Assembly (NCBI RefSeq): GCF_002878395.1
Contig: NW_025860903.1
Span: forward strand, 151,778-215,777
DNA: 64,000 nucleotides
Direction: 5' to 3'
From: Capsicum annuum
Lineage: Eukaryota; Streptophyta; Magnoliopsida; Solanales; Solanaceae
The position numbers were made by a program, and so were the translations under genes. This document shows, piece after piece, positions 23,640-33,230 of the stretch (the stretch's first letter is position 1; each line of letters opens with the position of its first letter). Under the pieces are notes generated by a model that worked only from the letters and a program-made list of their open reading frames with translations, was not told the DNA's origin and did not search any database.

Positions 23640-24783
23640 ATTACCTTGGGCTGAGTTTGAGTTTGTGGAGAAGAGGTGAGGATACTTGGTCAATATGTCT
23701 GCTTCTTCTTCCCAAGTCGCTCCCTCAATGGACTAATTCCGCCAAATAACTTTGACTAGAGGAACTTCTTTGTTCCTCAGTCTATGAGTCTGGTAGTTAA
23801 GAATTTCAACTGGAATCTCTTCATAAGAGAGGCTGTTCTGAACATCAATTCCCTCTATAGGGACTACAACTGATGGGTCACCTATGCACTTCTTTAGCAA
23901 GGAGACATGGAACACTGGATGAATTAAGGCTAGATCTGAAGGAAATTCAAGCTCATAAGCTACCTTGCCGAAATGACTGAGAATTTTGAAGGGACCAGCA
24001 TATCGGGGACTAAGCTTTCCTTTTTTGCCGAATCGCTTCACTCCCCTCATGGGAGAGATTTTCAAGTACATATAATCACCAATCTTGAACTCGAGATCCT
24101 TTCTACGCATATCTATATAAGACTTTTGTCAGCTCTGAGTAGCCCAGAGTCTTTCTCTGATCAATTGGACTTTTTCTAAGGCATCGAATACTAAGTCAGG
24201 CCCTATAGCTGAGGCCTCACTAACTTCAAACCAATCGATTGGAGATTTACATATCATATCATAGAGAGCTTCAAATAGAGACATCCAAATGCTGGAATGA
24301 TAGCTGTTGTCGTATACAAACTTAATCAAAGGCAAGTGGTCATCCCAACTCCCCTTGAAATTAATTGCACATAACCTTAGTATATCTTCCAAGGTTTGAC
24401 TGGTCCTTTCTTATTGACCATCTGTCTTAGGATAAAAGGCTGTACTGAGGTAAACTTGGGTACCACGACCCTTGTGGAATGATTTCTAGAAGTGAGAGGT
24501 GAACTGCGTACCTCTGTCTGAAATAATAGACAATAGAACACCATGTAATTTAACCAACTCCCTGATATAAAGTCTGGAATAATCCTTGGTTGAATAAGAA
24601 GTATGGACTGGAAAGAAAAGAGCTGATTTGGTCATTCTATCTACAATGATTCAAACTAAATCATGCTGACGACGAGTATGAGGCAAACCCATCACAAAGT
24701 CTATGTTCACTTCTTTCCACTTCTAAGTAGGAATACTGAACTCTTGGATGGATCCAATAGGCTTTTCATGTGAATCAATACTT
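23640..24783 (-). pseudogene. pol: Integrase and chromodomain fragment of element R
   Basis: Integrase inserts element DNA, and a C-terminal chromodomain targets chromatin in chromoviruses. From 24783 downward: VNIDFVMGLP with the first catalytic Asp (near 24690), ISDRGTQFTS with the second (near 24530), the TDGQ-stop-ERT region with the Glu, then FKGSWDDHLPLIKFVYDNSYHSS (24392-24129 frame) and a C-terminal part with the GPY/F-type stretch [11 protein letters not shown] and chromodomain start [13 protein letters not shown] (24110-23733). A TAG then interrupts the chromodomain where relatives have CAG. Stops and a frame change make it non-functional. The amino-terminal zinc-binding part is missing through truncation at 24783. 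Confidence 0.85.
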
Positions 24784-24989
24784 TAAGGGCTATCGTGCGT
24801 ACTCTGTGTGTGTATATATATTTGAGAAAGAAATAAAATTTTAAAATATATAATTTACTGGCTATAAAAATATGTTATTAATGATAAAGTGAGAGTTTAA
24901 AAATTATGTTATTTTAAATTTAATAATATGCTATTATTTTTGAGATAGAGTAATAAGTAAGTAATAACACACATAGCGCATATGCTTAC
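24784..24989. other. AT-rich intron-like DNA between element R and the host-gene exons
   Basis: It starts with AGGGCTATCGTGCGTACTCTGTG and a short TGTGTATATATA stretch, then AT-rich DNA to the donor GTAAGC (minus strand, 24984-24989). It is plausibly the intron following the exon at 24990-25072. No other feature is seen. Confidence 0.4.
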
Positions 24990-27322
24990 GTTCTCTGTGG
25001 ATCCAATGGGTTCTGTGGAGCAATTGGATATTGATGATTTATTTCTGTGTATTCTCTCTCAACTGCTTCTCTCTGCATCCATTCAACAAAAGAATAAAAA
25101 ATAATATAAATGTGTGACAGAAACTTTATATATTGAAAGACAGTTATTTTGGCATTGAAAATTTATCGGATTAATTAGTTTATTAAATTATGAATTATAA
25201 ACTAGGAATAAGACATACTCCTGATCTCAAAGTGGATCCACGAAATAGTCTTGGCATTCTTCCTGGTGTGTGTCTTTCCTGCACTTGTTTAACATAATAA
25301 GATAAGATGCCTTATTAATACTAATAACCATTTTATCATCTCGTTGTCTCAATTTTAGGTATGATTAGATTTCTTACTAGGTTTGAGAAAAAATTGATAT
25401 TTATTTATTTAAATGTGTCATTACATTTGTATGATTAAACTTCTAAAACATGCAGTTGTTATAATATTTGTCTGGATATAGTCTATAAATGCTTCTTATT
25501 AACGATAATATAAAAACTTGAAAGTTAGTTATTTTAAAAAGTGTGAAATACTTTTAAAGTAATTGTAAGAAAATAGTGTTTGGGATGAACAAAGTAATAC
25601 TATAGAAAGGAAAAATTCACCAACGTACCCTCACTCCCCGATATCCTCTTGAAGGGATGACATCCCTATTAGATATTTCTGGAGGTAAATTTCAGCTGAC
25701 ACCAAGTGAGAGTTCAGAAGCAGGATTAAACACAGGCCTGACAAAAGAAAATACATATGGAGTTAAATTTTAGTCGATACCAAATGAGAGTTCAGGAGCA
25801 ATATGATTAAACACAGGCCTGAAAAAAGAAATGGATTTAGGTATTCTAAGAATATCATATGTTTTAGTGAGAGGCAAAGAGAGAAAGAGAGTATTTAATA
25901 CCTTGGTACAGAATACATGTCACATTGATTCCACAAAAATGAATCTGATGAGTCTTGCATATATTGGTGATGATGTCCATGCACTTGTTGATTGCTATTA
26001 AAAAAGAAAGAAAGAAGGGAAAATATGTTAGTAAACCATGAACTACAATATTTATTTTGATTTGTTTTCATTTATAACAACAGTTAGATCAATTTGTTGT
26101 CTAAACACTTTGTAATGTAGGGATTTATTTAAGAGATATAGGTTAATAATTTTGAGGGCTAACAATATTAAACTAGTAATGCAGAGAATACTAATGCGTG
26201 ATATAAGTTTTAGTAATATAGAAATTGCTTCTATTGGATGATTGATACATTACAAACTAGTATACAATTTATGATCTAAAATCTTCAATATATGATTTAA
26301 AACTTTTTTTGTGTTTTAAATAGAATGTAAAGGAATCACTACTATTATGAGTGTTAATTCTATCATTTTAGATTTAGTTCATGTATCTATATTTTTATTT
26401 TCATTCTACATTCTACCTCGTATAAAATAATATAATTTTTTTTTTTGCATAACTTAAAAAAAATATTTATGAGGAAAAAAATAACTATCAACTTGGAATG
26501 ACTTGATACCAGATTTCCGGAGGAGATTATTTTCCTCAAATTAAATCTAACATGATACAAAGCAATACTAATTTTTTCCGAACAACATCACTTTAGGATG
26601 TTCATTAGGGACTAACTCACTCAATGTTTTTTCGTCAAATTTTATTTGAATTCAAGATAAGTTATGTTAAATACTAGAGTCGACGGGATATTGTGCCATT
26701 GTGTCGATCAAACAAATAAAATAATGTATTAGTGATTTATGAGGTTTTCTTTCTATTTTTTTTTTAGGATAAAACCACTGTTTAGGACCATAAAACATGA
26801 GAAGTCTCGTTGAATTATATTATTATTTGATAAGATCTTCAAATTTTAGAATAAAATTTGAAAGTATTTTTTCCTCATCTAATCTGGTTGAATTTTTTGA
26901 TCCTAATATAAGCATCTAGAAGATTAATTATATCACAATCTTAGGATACTAATTATAAGATTTGAATATAAAAAAGATGTATTTTATCACAAATTCTTTT
27001 ATCCAAAATTATTCAAAAGAATCTAAGACTAATAAGAGTTAAAAACACTAATTTATTTATTAAATCTAAAAGAAGTACCTGAGTTGCATGAAGTTGGGTT
27101 AAACAAAAGTTTGTGGAGCACCCTCATTTTGATTTTCTGGAGGTTATCTATTTTGAGACCTAAATTCCTGCATACACTAAAGTTCTTAGATAATTAAAAT
27201 AAATAGAATAATAAATTAAGAAAAATAAAGCAATCTAATTCTTAAACCTTGAAACAAAAAATATCAGAGGATGAAATCTTCAACAAAGGCTCTTTTCAAA
27301 ATCTTATTGCTAAGTGAAACAT
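24990..27322 (-). pseudogene. Multi-exon host gene remnant, product not recognised
   Basis: Six minus-strand exons have GT/AG borders and mutually consistent phases: 27322-27248 (from ATG, 75 nt, phase 0), 27167-27079 (89 nt, +2), 25994-25902 (93 nt, +2), 25737-25629 (109 nt, phase 0), 25278-25219 (60 nt, phase 0) and 25072-24990 (83 nt, +2). For the later exons the phase-compatible frame is the one that is open. The inferred protein contains His/Gln-rich NQQVHGHHHQYMQDSSDSF, then RGYRGVR, RMPRLFRGSTL and REYTEINHQYPIAPQNPLD. Four premature stops (TGA in exon 1, two TAA in exon 2, TGA in exon 4) indicate a pseudogene, or exon 1 is mis-set. I do not recognise the family. YRGVR alone recalls AP2/ERF proteins, but nothing around it fits. 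The downstream end is lost in or beyond the C/R retroelement block. Confidence 0.5.
25755..25830 (-). repeat. Tandem duplicate of a host-gene exon with its acceptor
   Basis: The ~75-bp segment repeats 25681-25745 with scattered changes: GGAGTTAAATTTTAGTCGATACC versus GGAGGTAAATTTCAGCTGACACC, then ATTAAACACAGGCCTG in both. Each copy holds the acceptor (TTTTTCAG or TTTTGTCAG) and the first ~50 nt of the exon. Both copies carry an in-frame stop at the same codon (TGA in one, TAA in the other). Only the 25629-25737 copy continues to a donor. Confidence 0.6.
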
Positions 27323-27993
27323 TCGAGTTAAGACCCCAATCTTATTTATAGAATGAACATAATAAATTCTATACGTTTATAGATATTTCTTACCATATTA
27401 AGAAATAGTAAGTATAAATTAGATTGGTGAAATAAAATTTGAACTATTTCAAATCCAACACTAATTTACAAAATATACTACCTGTTTGCTATCGGTTTCA
27501 ATACTCATTTTGTAACCCAAAATTATTTATTTAAAATTAATTTTAACACATAAATATATTTTATCATGTAGTAATTATAAATTATTTTTAATTAGTTAAC
27601 TAAATATACGCTAAATTTAAGCAACAAAGGCAACAAGCCAAAAAGTCCACCATGATTCAAGAATGAAATTGTATGGTGGTAGTTGAGTTTTGTAATATCA
27701 TCTCATCAAATGGTTCCTTTGATATATAACATGAAATTTAAAAAATAATAATTGAAAAGAGGGTGGAGGACCCAAAAAAGTTGAGTCAGGATGATAGATA
27801 TCAAAATCTCCTCCACGACACGTAAGCCAACCCCTCATATAAAAATAGAAACACAAATATTTACAAAATTAAATTTAATGCTGATCTGAATAAATCAAAC
27901 ATTCAAAACTTTTTTCTGGTCAACAATAGATTTTCATTTCATGATCAAAATAGTCTTTACAAAGTAGAGAAATATCAGACAAACTGCTCTCTC
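27323..27993. other. AT-rich intergenic DNA
   Basis: CTTATTTATA (27341-27350) gives TATAAATAAG on the minus strand only ~20 bp before the proposed ATG at 27322, too close for a classical TATA box if that ATG is the start. The rest is AT-rich with no gene or repeat that I can support. ATACT at 27994-27998 is the left target duplication of element D. Confidence 0.4.
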
Positions 27994-27998
27994 ATACT

Positions 27999-29867
27999 TG
28001 TAAGACCCCGTAAAGTCCTAGTCCATTTCAGCTCCGTATAGCATGCCAAAAGAGGTCCCAAACTTATAAAATTTAAGCTAAGTGTTGACACTTAGTCTTA
28101 TCTTTGGCCTCGATATTTTAATAATTTTATTTTCAATCTTTTCGATCTTAGATTGCCAATTTTTATATTGAATCATGATCAGGGTTATCTATAGGTCATC
28201 TCGGGTGAGTTTTGAAATTTTTAGACATCATTTGAGACACGTTTGGATGACCAAAATAGAAAGCCAACACGATCAGGATGTGTCGCATTGGCTATGCATT
28301 GTCACCATCGATGTGGTACGTCGGTAATTGAGCCATTACCATCGACGCAACACGTCGCCTATCGTGTCACTGGGCACTTTTTGCATACTAAATTACGGGT
28401 TTGTGGGGACAACAGAGTCATTTTCCACCCATATTAACCCACTATAACACTAAATTAAGCCTCTCAAAGGGAAAAATTCACTCATTATTTGATAAATTCT
28501 CTCAAGAGCAAAACCCTAGTTCATCAAGTCTAAGATCAAGTTCCAAGAAATCACTAACAGTTCTCACAAATTCAATAATCAAGGTATGTTAGGTGTTCAT
28601 CCTTAGGTTCCTTCCACCCTTAAAGTTCAAGAATCTTTTTTATTTTTTAAATTTAGATTATGATTTACATTCTTGAATGGAATTGTGTTCATGTATGTGT
28701 TGTTGTGTGGGTTTCAAGTCAAGAATATTTTGAGTTTCATGCAAAGGAACTAGAATGTGTGTTGATTTATGTAACCCTCATGTTAAATCTTTGAGTTGTG
28801 ATGTTGATTATGGTAGTCATGACTTTCATATATTGCTCATTCTCATGTACAAGATTTATGCATCCTAGGTATTTGAAAAAATATCTATGTGTAGTAATTT
28901 TGCATGATAATCTACGTGTGATGATTTTAAAGTTGAGATATGGTTCCATTATCTATGCTATCGAGTACTGGGGGTATTGAATACCCAAAATTTAGTTGTT
29001 TATCTAGTCTCCAATCAAAGTAGAATGATTCTGTAGTATATCGAATAGCAGTATTTTGCCAGTCAAAAGAATCAGTGTGAGTTCAGTCATGTCTAGTACA
29101 GTCCAGTGATCAGTTCAGTGTCGACTTAGTTGGGAGTAAGATTCAGCACCAAGCAAACCCAGGGATGAGGGTATTCTTGCCAGCAGAGGGTTTAACCCTT
29201 AGTAGCAGTACCTGAGTTACAGAACTATGTAGCCAGTGTAGGGTAAATCATCTTTCTGTCACACTAGGGTTGACGTAACTATATTCATCTCATGAGTCTT
29301 CTTGCCATATTAGGGTTGACGCAGCTAATGTTAGTAACCCGTGGCATGGTACTAACACCCTTCCAACTGGGGTTAAAAGTTGGTCCCTAAATCAGTCTAT
29401 AATCGGGGTATGTTGGTTAGATGATAACTCCCACATTTACAATTTCAGTATTTAATATTTAGTAATCAGTATCTAGTATTCAGTATTCAGTATTCAGTAC
29501 AAAACTCCATTTAGTTCTACACGTTCATGACTTACAGTTATCAGTTATTCAGTTATAAAAAATTGAGTACTTCAATTCCAGACCAACTCAGACAAACGAT
29601 ATATGCTTGGTATTATATGTTCCGTACTTACAGTAGTCCCATTCTTGTATTTTTGTCACCCAATTATTTCATAATATTTAGATATTATTCTTATACACGT
29701 AAACCCATGCATATCAACCTAACCTCACCTAGCATATCAGTACATTCAAAGTACTGATGCATACTCTTCCTTTGCGCTATGATGTCTTATATCATAGGAT
29801 CGGATGCTCGGGTTCCTCATCGTACCTAGTCAGATCAGTCTATCAGCCGCAACTATATTAGTGAGTC
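27999..29867 (+). repeat. 5' LTR of element D, first segment
   Basis: It starts TGTAAGACCCCG and aligns with the 3' LTR at 48028 onward. Landmarks: delta cassette (about 28255-28380, motifs ACCATCGAYGYR and ACGTCG); AAGGTATGT 28581-28589; HP1 CCTTAGG (28601-28607) with CTTAAAG (28619-28625), one mismatch and one wobble; GGGAGTAAGATTCAGCACC near 29131; HP2 29737-29743/29751-29757; HP3 CTATGAT (29777-29783) with ATCATAG (29791-29797), perfect. It is interrupted after GAGTC (29863-29867). Confidence 0.9.
29737..29797 (+). other. HP2 and HP3 stem-loops (LTR-D)
   Basis: TCAGTAC/GTACTGA (29737-29743, 29751-29757) and CTATGAT/ATCATAG (29777-29783, 29791-29797). HP3 uses different bases from B' and F but keeps all seven pairs and a 7-nt loop. 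Confidence 0.7.
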
Positions 29868-31079
29868 TGATGTTGGGCGTATTTATACGTCTAAGCACCA
29901 TAACTTACCCGTGTTTTAGCTAAGTTTTGAGGATAAAATACATAATTCTTGCACTTTTAGTCTATTTTTAGTTAAGTGAGCTGACCTATGTGATTAGCAT
30001 GCTTTTCAGGTACTAATGAGGAAGATTATAGAACTTTGGGGATCTGTGGACAGCAAAGGAAACTTCACATAAAAAGGAAAGCAGCTTTTGGAATGAATGT
30101 GATGTATGGGAACTTTTTCCCGGGCAAACTCAATATTTGTAAATAGTTAAGGATGTAGTAGCAATTTATTAGAGAAGGATGTTATTAAAAGCCTTATGGC
30201 TGAATTTTTAGGGATTATTGACATTCTGTATTATTTTGAAAACAAGAGAAAGCGGCTTAGTTTGAGGATGGAGAGAGAGAGAATCGCTTTTCTCTCTTAT
30301 TTCCGCTATTCATCTTTACCACCAAGATCGTTCTAAGTTTTGGTATGATGAATATTTCTATTGTGATTTTCGTTTTATTCATGAGTAGCTAAGTTTATTT
30401 GTTAGGGTTATGGAAACCTTGTAGTATACTCTCTATTGCTATGGGTTTTTGAATTTATGATGTGTTAATCCACTTATATCATTACTCTCTTCATTTTGAT
30501 TGAATTCTCGTGGTTCCAAACATAGGGAATGCGCCATTATAGCAATAACTTGTTCGATAGAAAAGTTACTATTTGGAAAGAGAGTGTGACAAGAAAATAT
30601 TGTTTCCAACCTCTATTTTACACGTTAATGCCTTAGCAGGATTAACTTCTTGGAGAGTTCGTACGATTGGTTATACACTTTGGATTTGAGAGAACTAAGG
30701 TGAATAAATCCTTGATGGTTGAGAAACACTTGGATTTAGAATTAGAATACATCTCTCTATAAGTGCATGCATGTATAAAGTCCTTATTACTCATAGTTAA
30801 TAGAGAAGTAGAAGCTACAAGGTGGACATAACCCTAATTTGTCATTCTCTGTGATCAAATATTATTACACATATCATCTCATCGTTACACTGATAATATT
30901 ATTGTGCACCTAAACTGAAACCCCCTTACCTTGGAACCTTCGATCAACAGTCTAATAATAATCGCAATACTTAGTGATCATAGTATTCCCTATGGGATTC
31001 GACACCCAACCCAGTTGGATTCTATATTTGACAGCGACCGCTTGCACTTTCTAACGAGAGTTGTAATTTGGGCATATCA
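29868..31079 (+). repeat. 5' LTR of element E (1212 bp)
   Basis: It runs from TGATGTTGGGCG to GGGCATATCA. The paired copy at 41407-42622 is 1216 bp. Differences are scattered, mostly transitions (CCCGTGTTTT versus CCCATATTTT), with a small indel in the GAGAGAGA run. It lacks the stem-loops seen in chromoviral LTRs. Confidence 0.94.
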
Positions 31080-31084
31080 AATTT

Positions 31085-31102
31085 TGGCACCGTTGCCGGG
31101 GA
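31085..31102 (+). promoter_or_regulatory. Primer-binding site, tRNA-Asp type, element E
   Basis: TGGCACCGTTGCCGGGGA lies 5 bp after the LTR. Plant tRNA-Asp complement is TGGCGCCGTTGCCGGGGA, so there is one mismatch. This primer choice is typical of Athila-type elements and separates E from the tRNA-Met-primed chromoviruses around it. Confidence 0.88.
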
Positions 31103-31199
31103 ATACGGTTGTCAACTAAGTTTGTGATAGTTAATAGACCCTTTGGTCAAAGATTCTCAAATTTTACTTTTTTTTTTTTGTTTAGGTTTAGTGGATTGC

Positions 31200-33230
31200 A
31201 TGCCAAATACACGGAGATCGGGTCAGCCATTATTACCTATAAATCCTGAACCACATCTCATTGGCAGAATGGATGCGCAACGAGACCTTGAAAGGATAGC
31301 TACTCAACAGGAGCAGGCTAGATTAGCTGCATTGGCAGCTGAGCAAGTAAATCAACAGAATGCTGATAACCCAGGTCGGGTACCAAATCTTGATGATGAG
31401 GTCCTGGGTGATGATGAGTTATTAAATCCAAGGCGTGTAGATGATGTGGCTGCACCAGTGAATAGAAATGTCAATAGAGATCGTCAAGCTAGGATGAGAC
31501 CTGAACGCCAAGCTGTGCAAGTTGCTTTTGATGATGATGATGACGAATTGGAAGGGGCTGGTGCCACATGGGCTATTATTCCTCCGCCCTTGGCACCCAG
31601 AGCCAAGTTCAATATTATTAGCACCATGATCCAGCTATTGCAACTCAAAGGGTTATTTGGTGGACTTGCAGGCGACGATTCGAATATGCATTTGATTAAT
31701 TTTATCTCAATATGAAAATCGTTTGACAATCCAGGGGTTGGACAGAATGCGATCCAGCTACGTTTATTTCCATTGTTTCTATCTGGAGAAGCAACTCTAT
31801 GGTTAAATGGGCTAACTCCTGACTCTATTACCAATTGGAGGCAACTGAAAGAAACTTTCCTAGAAAGATTCTTTTCGCCATCTAAGAGAGCACAATTAAG
31901 AGATGAGATAAGCAATTTCAGACAGCTTCTAATTGAAGCTCTCCACGAGACTTGCTAGAGGTTCAAGAAAAAGCTTATGCGGTGCCCAAATCATCAGATG
32001 ACCAATGTCCACTTGATCGAAATATTATATAGGTCTTTGAACTTAGTGACTAAGCCAGTGGTAGATAATGCAGAGGGTGGGTCATTCATGGACCTTACTT
32101 TTATTGAGGCATGTGATATGCTGGATTGTATGAAAAAGCAGAGTAGAGCTTAGCATACCAGGGATTCTGAGGTAGCAAGCTCTACTGTATCTATTGGCAT
32201 GACGACAGAACAGAGGCGAAGAGAAGAGGAACGTGACCAGGATATGGCTCACATAAAAATGCAGATGGACCTTCTTACTAAGCATTTATTATCAGGGAAG
32301 ACAGAAAAGGTCAAAGCTATTGTATCATAGGGAAGAGCTGACTCTGATTCTGAGGAGGAAGCAAATTACTTGAATAATCAGGGGGGTTTTCGAGGCAATG
32401 TCCAAGGAAACCAAGGTAGGAACTATTATGAAAAATCTGGATACAAGGACCGAGACCAAGGTAATTGGAAAAATAAGAATGACAGGAGAGGTTTGTATGT
32501 CTATCCTAGAAATCGTGAAGCTGCTGCACCTAGATTTGGGAAGATGTCCATAGAGGACATGATGGCTAAGCTGTTGAAAGGAGCGGAGGCAACCAACACG
32601 GGAGTAGCTGAGGTAAAAAATAATTTGTCCTCAATGAATTAATTGGTTGACTCGCATTCCACTTCAATAAAATAGCTGGAACAACAAATGAGTCAACTAT
32701 CGGCGACATTCAATCAATGGAAAGCTGGCACTTTACCAAGTGAAATTGTGCAAAATCTAAGGAAAGATGGATCATGTTTGGCTATTACAACCAGGAGTGG
32801 TAAGGTGTTAGAAAATACATCCAAGGGCAAGCCTGTGGTTGATAGTATGGAGGATAATGTTGTTGAAGCAGATTGTGATGATTCTGTAGAAGTTGAAAAT
32901 CAGGATAAGAACGTTCATGATACTACACCTAGATGTCAGTAGTTTGAAAAGATTGATAATGGGAAGCACAAAGAAAAGGAAGTGGTGGAGAAAACTCTTC
33001 TAAATCCATCACCACCTTTTCCTCAGAGACTGAAGAAGAAGGCTGATGACACCAGGTTCAGTAAATTCATAACCATGCTAAAGCAGCTGACTATAAATGT
33101 GCCTTTGGTGGAGGCACTGGAGAAAATATCAGGGTACGCCAAATTCATGAAGGACCTTTTGACAAATAAAAGGTAAGCGAGCTATGAACTGGAAGATAAT
33201 TTTCATCATTTCAGTGCGATTGCCACGAGG
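31200..33230 (+). pseudogene. gag: gag of element E, in frame with pol, several stops
   Basis: Gag builds the particle. The preferred start is 31200 (MPNTRRSGQP), 14 nt after TTTTTGTTTAG, which looks like a splice acceptor; an in-frame ATG at 31143 lies before that T-run. Features in order: an acidic/Gln-rich N-terminal part; a capsid-like region (LRLFPLFLSGEATLWLNGL near 31758-31810, WRQLKETFLERFFSPSKRAQL near 31836); an EEERD coiled stretch; a basic NNQGGFRGN.. region near 32370; and a C-terminal charged linker. In-frame stops: 31713, 31956, 32151, 32328, 32640, 32673, 32940, 33174. There is no frameshift. Confidence 0.88.

Larger units (their letters stand above)
18207..24783 (-). mobile_element. 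Element R: antisense, 5'-truncated chromovirus
   Basis: Read on the minus strand it contains integrase, integrase C-terminus with chromodomain, polypurine tract and 3' LTR. It is inserted in the gag of element C, 3' LTR end first, at 18206/18207. The 5' LTR, gag, protease, reverse transcriptase and RNase H are missing; homology ends at 24783, where unrelated AT-rich DNA begins. The rest of element C does not reappear after 24783, so a deletion removed the 5' part of R together with the 3' part of C. Solo LTR B' (20633-23064) sits inside its LTR. Confidence 0.85.

Noticed and set aside
24800..24830. TGTGTGTATATATA as a microsatellite-based feature
   Set aside because: Too short and imperfect; typical intron or intergenic AT-rich DNA.
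14726..25072. Direct splice of the exon ending at 24990 to the exon at 14821
   Set aside because: The phase leaves two bases; the joined frame reaches TAG after ten full codons, so a direct join is not supported.
25629..25737. YRGVR in the host-gene exon as an AP2/ERF domain
   Set aside because: The residues after it (ERHTPGRMPRLF) and the exon structure do not fit the AP2 fold; no other AP2 block is visible.
27341..27350. TATA box for the minus-strand host gene
   Set aside because: It lies only ~20 bp before the proposed ATG, too close to serve that start; kept only as a remark.
28243..28592. Two overlapping ORFs in LTR-D
   Set aside because: They fall in the delta cassette and leader segment and are not conserved in the 3' LTR copy.
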